Positions 60,201 to 64,000 of a stretch of DNA of 64,000 nt are shown here, piece by piece. The translations under genes and the position numbers were made by a program. The DNA lies in contig OX422223.1 of assembly GCA_949130495.1 (NCBI GenBank), forward strand, positions 82,007,751-82,071,750, given 5' to 3'. This stretch comes from Sambucus nigra. Taxonomy: Eukaryota > Streptophyta > Magnoliopsida > Dipsacales > Adoxaceae. Under the pieces are notes generated by a model that was given only the letters and a program-made list of their open reading frames with translations, was not told the DNA's origin and did no database searches. Within the stretch, counting starts at the first letter, position 1. Every line of letters begins with the position of its first letter.

Positions 60201-62287
60201 ATCAGTATACTTTATTTGTTATAAATTATCATTCATTATAGATTTATATTAATGATATATAATGAACAGCATGTTAACAACGTTTTCCTGTCCTAAATTT
60301 TTGGAAAATATCGTGTCGGCATTCCTGTGCTTATTAGCTTGTATAGTATCTTTTAAATACAACCTTGTATGAGCTTGTGTAGTTCCAGCTGTTTCTAATG
60401 CATGTTTTGGAGATATATTTAAGCTTAATAACTATTTACCTACTTTAGATTCTGTATCCTTTTATTGCTTTTCACAGGACATGAAGAAAGAAGGCCAATT
60501 GGAGGGTGTTGAAGAATGCAATTCTACACCTGATGGAACTGGAGTCGCATGCGAAGAAATACTTTTTAACCCTAATGTATTTACTGAATTTAAGTTAGCT
60601 GGAAGTCAAGAGGTACCTATAGTAATCTTGTGATAGCAGGTTTTCATTCCCTGTCTTCTTTATTCGCATTTGAAGATTATAATTTTTTTTTTTTTTGGTA
60701 TTCACCAGGAGATAGCTGCAGATGAAGAGAATGTGAGGAAAGTGAGTTTGTATCTTAAAGATGTTGTGCTTCCAAAGTTTATACAAGATCTTTGCACCCT
60801 TGAAGTTTCACCCATGGATGGTCAGACGCTAACTGAAGCAATCCATTCTCATGGAATTAATGTTCGCTATATCGGAAAGGTAAGTATGAGCCATTTATGG
60901 ATTCCCACCCGTCCTTGTCAAACTTTATTTCCAACCTAAAAAAAGTTCATTGAAATTTGAACAAACACAAGACACTAAAGTAATCTCAAATAGCAACTTA
61001 ATTTAAAGATTTCATGAAATTAGCTACATTGCCCCCCCAAACTCATTTTAACTGTATAACCAAAATTTATCCAGCAACAAAATTTGAGCTCTTCAACAAT
61101 CAAAATTAACAGCCTTTCTGATTAACCAAAATGTTGAACCTCATGTTTTTTATAAAGGCAAAACCGAGAGAACATTCTATATCGAGTACTGCTATATTCC
61201 TCAACTAAAATGATCAACTTAACTGACAAAATGGTGTTTCAGACTGTCAGAAAGTTCATTTGTTATGGTTAGGTTCTACATGTGTTTCCACGTCAAATAT
61301 TCACCAATTCATTTCGACACATTATTTGGTATATTAAGTTAGCATGTAGCATCACTCTTCTTTATCACATCATTATGAAATGAGGGACCCCATGTTTTTG
61401 TTTTTTACTAAACAAAATATAATAACCCAAATGGTGGATCCCACCTCAGCCACTTACCAAAATGGTTAGACAATTGTAGATGGTTTAAAGGGCTGTTTGG
61501 CAACCCCCTTAAGTGATCAAAATTGAAAATATTCAGTACTTGTTAAATTTAATGCATTTGATTATGACTCACTTGACAAAATTCCACTGAAAAATTTAGG
61601 GGTATATACCAAAATGACCCCTCGAACATTTTTTAATACACATTTAGTCCAAGCTTTTTATATTGTTCTAAAAAGTCCCCCACTACATAAAAACACTCAA
61701 AACAAGGAGCTCCGGTGAGGGTTGCCGGAGCTCCGGCGAGGGGAGGTGGGTCGGGGGTGCCGCTAGTGCGAACCTTTAAAAATAAGAGAATATTAGTTAA
61801 ACGGGTGTTTGAGGGACTTTGGAACAAAATAAAAAGGCTTTGACTAAATATGTATTAAAAAATGTTTGAGGGACTTTTTGGTAATTGATCCAAAAATTTA
61901 ACACAAGACTTGACTTGTCTCGTACAGCTTATCACTGGAAAAACTATTCTATCATAGTTAAAGTAGATTTGACTAATTCTTGAATATTACTGTTTCCTTT
62001 GTTCAATTTTTCTCAAAATATCCCTTCCCCTCTGTTGGGTTCTGTAGTTTATGCATTTTCATGATTTCTCAAAAAAATAGAATTAAAAAATAAAATAAAT
62101 ACAGAACTAGTCCTCAAGTCTCTGTTTTATCTTCAATGACCAATTCTTATATATTGTCTTGTTCTTTGACCTTTGTCTTGACATGTTTGTACTCCTCCAG
62201 GTAGCTGAAGGGACCAAGCACTTACCTCATTTGTGGGATCTTTGTACCAATGAGATTGTAGTCAGATCAGCAAAGCACAACCTCAAG
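46518..62287 (+). CDS. FMT: Clustered mitochondria protein (FRIENDLY/FMT, CLU family), 5' 17 exons, gene continues past the window
   Basis: CLU proteins are cytosolic factors needed for normal mitochondrial distribution; plant FMT acts in mitochondrial association and quality control. Coding exons: 46518-46743, 49498-49559, 49738-49927, 50374-50514, 51118-51274, 51451-51644, 51749-51850, 52458-52593, 53014-53142, 54669-55029, 56147-56251, 58382-58500, 59165-59273, 59608-59745, 60478-60612, 60709-60879, 62201-62287. They total 2562 bp (854 codons) in one frame, and every intron is GT-AG. Residues 1-96 are a polar tail starting MAGKSNKGKNRRG. About 97-300 form the CLU N-terminal ubiquitin-like region (DVRQFLLDAPGTCFFTCYDL, LVYLDVVTLEGNKYCITGTT). 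About 330-620 are the CLU domain (QRDWNEELQSCREFP, NNDLKGTKAYQEADVPGLYN). After an acidic linker (about 678-725) comes the eIF3-p135-like part (DLCTLEVSPMDGQTLTEAIH). The family is about 1400 residues, so the C-terminal TPR part lies beyond 64000. ATG 46518 is preferred to an upstream GTG because MAGKSNK is the conserved start. It appears intact. Confidence 0.93.
46911..46949. repeat. (TA)n microsatellite in FMT intron 1
   Basis: About 19 TA units, shortly after the exon 1 donor site. Confidence 0.9.
47615..48832. mobile_element. hAT-like non-autonomous element in FMT intron 1, 8-bp TSD
   Basis: The termini are CATAGTTGTCAAATCG and, from the right, CATAGTTGTCAAAATCG. The perfect 8-bp target duplication GTTACAAG lies at 47607-47614 and 48833-48840. 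Subterminal words of the type GAATCG(T/C)GAATCG cluster at both ends, especially 48660-48815. The interior is A-rich and noncoding, with a 31-bp tandem repeat. The element is 1218 bp. The minus-strand ORF 47623-47847 is a translation of the subterminal repeats. Confidence 0.88.
48415..48510. repeat. 31-bp tandem repeat, 3 copies, inside the hAT element
   Basis: The TTGCAGGTTACGGCTGGATT phrase recurs at 48421, 48452 and 48483, a period of exactly 31 bp. The copies are nearly identical. Confidence 0.9.
52655..52945. repeat. Fold-back element in FMT intron 8
   Basis: The left arm GTGCAAAAAACTCTTCTGAA and following CAAGGACCCCCAAAACTATT are imperfectly complementary to the right arm GAAATAGTTTAGGGTGTCTC to GGGGGGATTTTTGGCACTTC. 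The middle is unrelated. It looks like a MITE or fold-back insertion. No target duplication was placed. Confidence 0.5.
54215..54268. repeat. (CTAT)n microsatellite in FMT intron 9
   Basis: About ten CTAT/TATC units preceded by imperfect copies. The ORF 54157-54450 spans this and the SINE and is not a gene. Confidence 0.9.
54300..54497 (-). mobile_element. tRNA-derived SINE in FMT intron 9
   Basis: On the minus strand the 5' part reads TGGTTGCTCCAGCGG (A-box-like, 54475-54489), then 41 bases, then GGTTCATTTCGCC (B-box-like, 54421-54433). This is the spacing and order of an internal tRNA-type Pol III promoter. The 3' end is a 13-base A tract (the T run 54300-54312). Length about 198 bp. No clear target duplication was seen. 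It lies antisense to the gene. Confidence 0.6.
55150..55485. repeat. Fold-back element copy 1 in FMT intron 10
   Basis: The left side carries repeated TGCC(T/C)(A/C)CC(C)CTCTTGTT and AATATT(G/A)CAC words and the right side their complements (AGAAATAAGAGGGGATGTGG, ATAAGAGGGCAGGTTCATGC), so the strand can fold on itself. A related copy lies at 55555-55820. Confidence 0.5.
55555..55820. repeat. Fold-back element copy 2 in FMT intron 10
   Basis: The layout matches copy 1. The left arm has TTGCAGGTACTTCCCTTTGT and CTCATCTCCTCTCTTGTTTT. The right arm has GGGGAGGTGGGTCAAATATT and AACAAGAGTGCAGGTTCATG. A CTCTCTCT run separates the two copies. The ORF 55602-55841 is spurious. Confidence 0.5.
56252..58381 (+). 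other. FMT intron 11 (2.1 kb), no recognised insertion
   Basis: Donor AAAG|GTGAGA and acceptor ATCATAG|GTACTT are canonical. The interior ORFs (56435-56662, 57181-57423, 58080-58277) have no recognisable motif. Confidence 0.6.
59275..59545. repeat. Fold-back element in FMT intron 13
   Basis: The left arm AAGAAACCACCAAACTATTG and TGTAAATACC pair with the right arm GGGGGATATTTGCGACTATT and AGTTCAGGAAGGTTTCTTGC. It occupies most of the 334-bp intron, ending about 60 bp before the exon 14 acceptor. Confidence 0.5.
61598..61893. repeat. Fold-back element in FMT intron 16
   Basis: The left arm CCAAAATGACCCCTCGAACA then TTTTTTAATACACATTTAGT pairs with the right arm ACTAAATATGTATTAAAAAA then TGTTTGAGGGACTTTTTGG. 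The GC-rich centre (GGAGCTCCGGTGAGG, GCCGGAGCTCCGGCGAGG) holds its own palindromes. The ORF 61633-61827 is spurious. Confidence 0.65.
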
Positions 62288-62454
62288 GTGATAACCTGCT
62301 TACCTACTTAGCATCCCTTGTTTTACAAGTTTACCTGGGAAGGATTCATTGGCACTTCTTACCACAAAATCATGGGAAGAAAGACAAGAACTTGAAATAT
62401 TATTATCTGATAATAATTTATTTATTACTAAATAAGAACTGAGTATGGATAAAG

Positions 62455-62715
62455 AGGACAAGGAGTCTTTTAATGTACAACGAAAAAGAAATAGGAAAAC
62501 AAGCTGGACAATCCCGCTGAACTATCTCCCGCCACAGGATGACTAGCATATCCTTCCACAAGGAACAATAGATGAAATAACTTAATCCTTGAACTCCTCA
62601 GCAGATAAGAGGCGTAAGGGGACAGCCATAACATGATCTTGTCCAGTAGCATGAATCTCAATTCTTCTCTATTATAAAATATCTTCTTGTTTCTTTCCAC
62701 CAATACCTCCCACAC
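62455..62715 (-). pseudogene. LINE 3' coding fragment in FMT intron 17
   Basis: The minus-strand reading MWEVLVERNKKIFYNREELR then DKIMLWLSPYAS matches the final conserved segment of plant L1-type ORF2 (W-x-x-W-x-ERNxRIF ... LW). It is a 5'-truncated copy antisense to the gene. Confidence 0.55.
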
Positions 62716-63260
62716 TGCTGAAGTCTAACAGCCTATTTTTTTTGTGAAATGGATAACTTTTAGGGTTATTTGTAAGTTCTTCGTATTGCATTTTGGGGTC
62801 CAAAACATCTCTCTTTGTACTTTTGGTCCATTTTCACTTTTTGACAAAAAAATTATATGTCGTGTCGAAAAGTGAAAATGTAGCCCACAGTGCAATATGA
62901 AGAACTACAGGACCCAATCCAAAGTTCTTTGGACAAAGTAAAAAGGTACAACTTGGTTAACCAGCAGCCGGCAAGAAAATACAAAGGGACAGGAACAAAA
63001 CAAAAATCCTTCAACTTATACAAACATCAGATCTCCAGTCCCCTACCAATTTCCATCCATAGCAGCCAAGCCAGCACTTAACAATACTCAAGAATCAGCA
63101 TCTAAAGTTTTTTTCCAGCTCAAATGCAACAGAAACTAAGTTACATACTTAAAAGGTGTCATTGAAGTTGCCAAAACGAAGCCAGAAATTTTATTCTCTC
63201 CCAAAGACATTCTTCGAACTCTTCTATTCCATAAAAAAATATGTTCCTTTCTCATTCATC

Positions 63261-63763
63261 AAAGCCCCAAACATGGTCACCACTATAAACTTCCAGAGAC
63301 ATTTGGCCTTCGACCTCTGCTACAAACTCCCATGACACCATCTCAGCACCATTTGTTTGAGCAACCCCCAAACAAATGATCCACATCCCTGTCTCCCCTT
63401 TTTGCAAAGGACAAACTAAGAGGGAGATAAGAAATGTCTTGGTCTTATCTTCTATTGTGAGGAGCAAGGACACCCTATATTTGATCTTGCCTTGTAATTG
63501 TCAAAAGAAAGAAAAGGATCGAAGCCCACTATAAACTTCCAGAGACATTTGGCTTTCGACCTCTGCCACAAACTCCCATGACATCATCTCAGCACCATTT
63601 GTTTGAGCAACCCCCAAACAAATGATCCACATCATCGTCTCCCTTTTTTGCAATGGACAAACTAAGAGGGAGATAAGAAATGTCTTGGTCTTATGTTTTA
63701 TTGTAAGGAGCAAGGACCTTCTATTTTATCTTGCCTTGTAAGTGTCAAAAGAAAGAAAAGGAT
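63261..63763 (-). repeat. 246-bp tandem duplication carrying a minus-strand ORF
   Basis: The phrase CACTATAAACTTCCAGAGAC occurs at 63281 and 63527, a period of 246 bp. The trace of a third start (AAAGCCCACC) lies near 63765. Both units encode on the minus strand LISLLVCPLQK then IICLGVAQTNGAEM(V/M)SWEF and QMSLEVYSG (ORFs 63252-63473 and 63501-63713). I do not recognise this protein segment. The lower copy ends HVWGFDE and a stop. It lies in the open part of FMT intron 17 and could be a fragment of a captured or processed gene. Confidence 0.6.
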
Positions 63764-64000
63764 CAAAGCCCACCAAAATTTATTCTTTTTAAATTTTTTC
63801 TAAAGGATCGAATTCTATCATTTCCCTCTGCATATGAAATACGCATAGAGATACTGGCTCTCTCATTCGGCTTGTCCATCTCCATTCTCTCAGTGTTGCG
63901 AAGGCTACTAGTAAAATGTTGAAATATAAATCTTAGCTGGCAGATGTAGGTCCACACGACATTATGATGCAAACACCACCAATTGGTTCCAAAGAGTAAA

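Noticed and set aside
1..64000. CRISPR arrays, rRNA genes, canonical tRNA genes
   Set aside because: None seen. The repeats present are transposon, satellite or microsatellite types, and the only tRNA-like signal is the SINE.

Overview
The window is nuclear DNA of a flowering plant, probably a eudicot. It contains one recognisable host gene, whose exons carry GT-AG introns, set in AT-rich sequence dominated by nested, mostly decayed transposable elements. The gene matches plant FRIENDLY/clustered-mitochondria (CLU/FMT) proteins closely. I cannot name the species; an asterid is only a guess.

Region 1 (about 1-16 kb) is a scrap-heap of LTR retrotransposons. It holds a hAT-type MITE end (1-181) in a decayed Copia gag region on the minus strand (about 182-2271), the putative Copia LTR, and a decayed Ty3/Gypsy chromovirus pol on the minus strand (integrase, RNase H, RT; 3470-6224). 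An Athila-like Gypsy element on the plus strand (LTR, tRNA-type primer site, gag, protease, start of RT; 6225 to about 10955) has landed in that pol. After a deletion junction comes a chromovirus gag, primer site and LTR on the minus strand (10955 to about 12110), fused head-to-head to the other end of a related LTR (to 13157). A 201-bp MITE with a 9-bp target duplication lies at 14904-15104.

Region 2 (16087-30560) is one large solo-LTR-like unit with an internal 1-kb tandem duplication. It is split by a younger element of the same family in the opposite orientation (19349-29606). That element has about 3-kb LTRs, a perfect 5-bp target duplication (CATAA), a primer-binding site and a polypurine tract, but no recognisable gag-pol, so it resembles a LARD (large non-autonomous retrotransposon derivative).

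Region 3 (33721-43063) is a complete-ended CACTA (En/Spm) transposon with a CGC target duplication and arrays of palindromic subterminal repeats. Its interior holds a 159-bp tandem satellite, LINE remnants, an RNase-H-like fragment and an intact small ORF with an RNase H1-type hybrid-binding (viroplasmin-like) domain. No CACTA transposase was recognised.

Region 4 (about 44.9-64 kb) is the FMT/CLU gene on the plus strand. Seventeen coding exons (46518-62287, 854 codons) join in frame with canonical splice sites, and the gene runs off the right edge. Its introns hold MITEs (PIF/Harbinger-like pair, 1.2-kb hAT), a tRNA-derived SINE, several fold-back elements, a LINE fragment and a 246-bp tandem duplication. 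All exon, TIR and TSD coordinates were read by eye from the sequence; family names rest on motif recognition without database searches.
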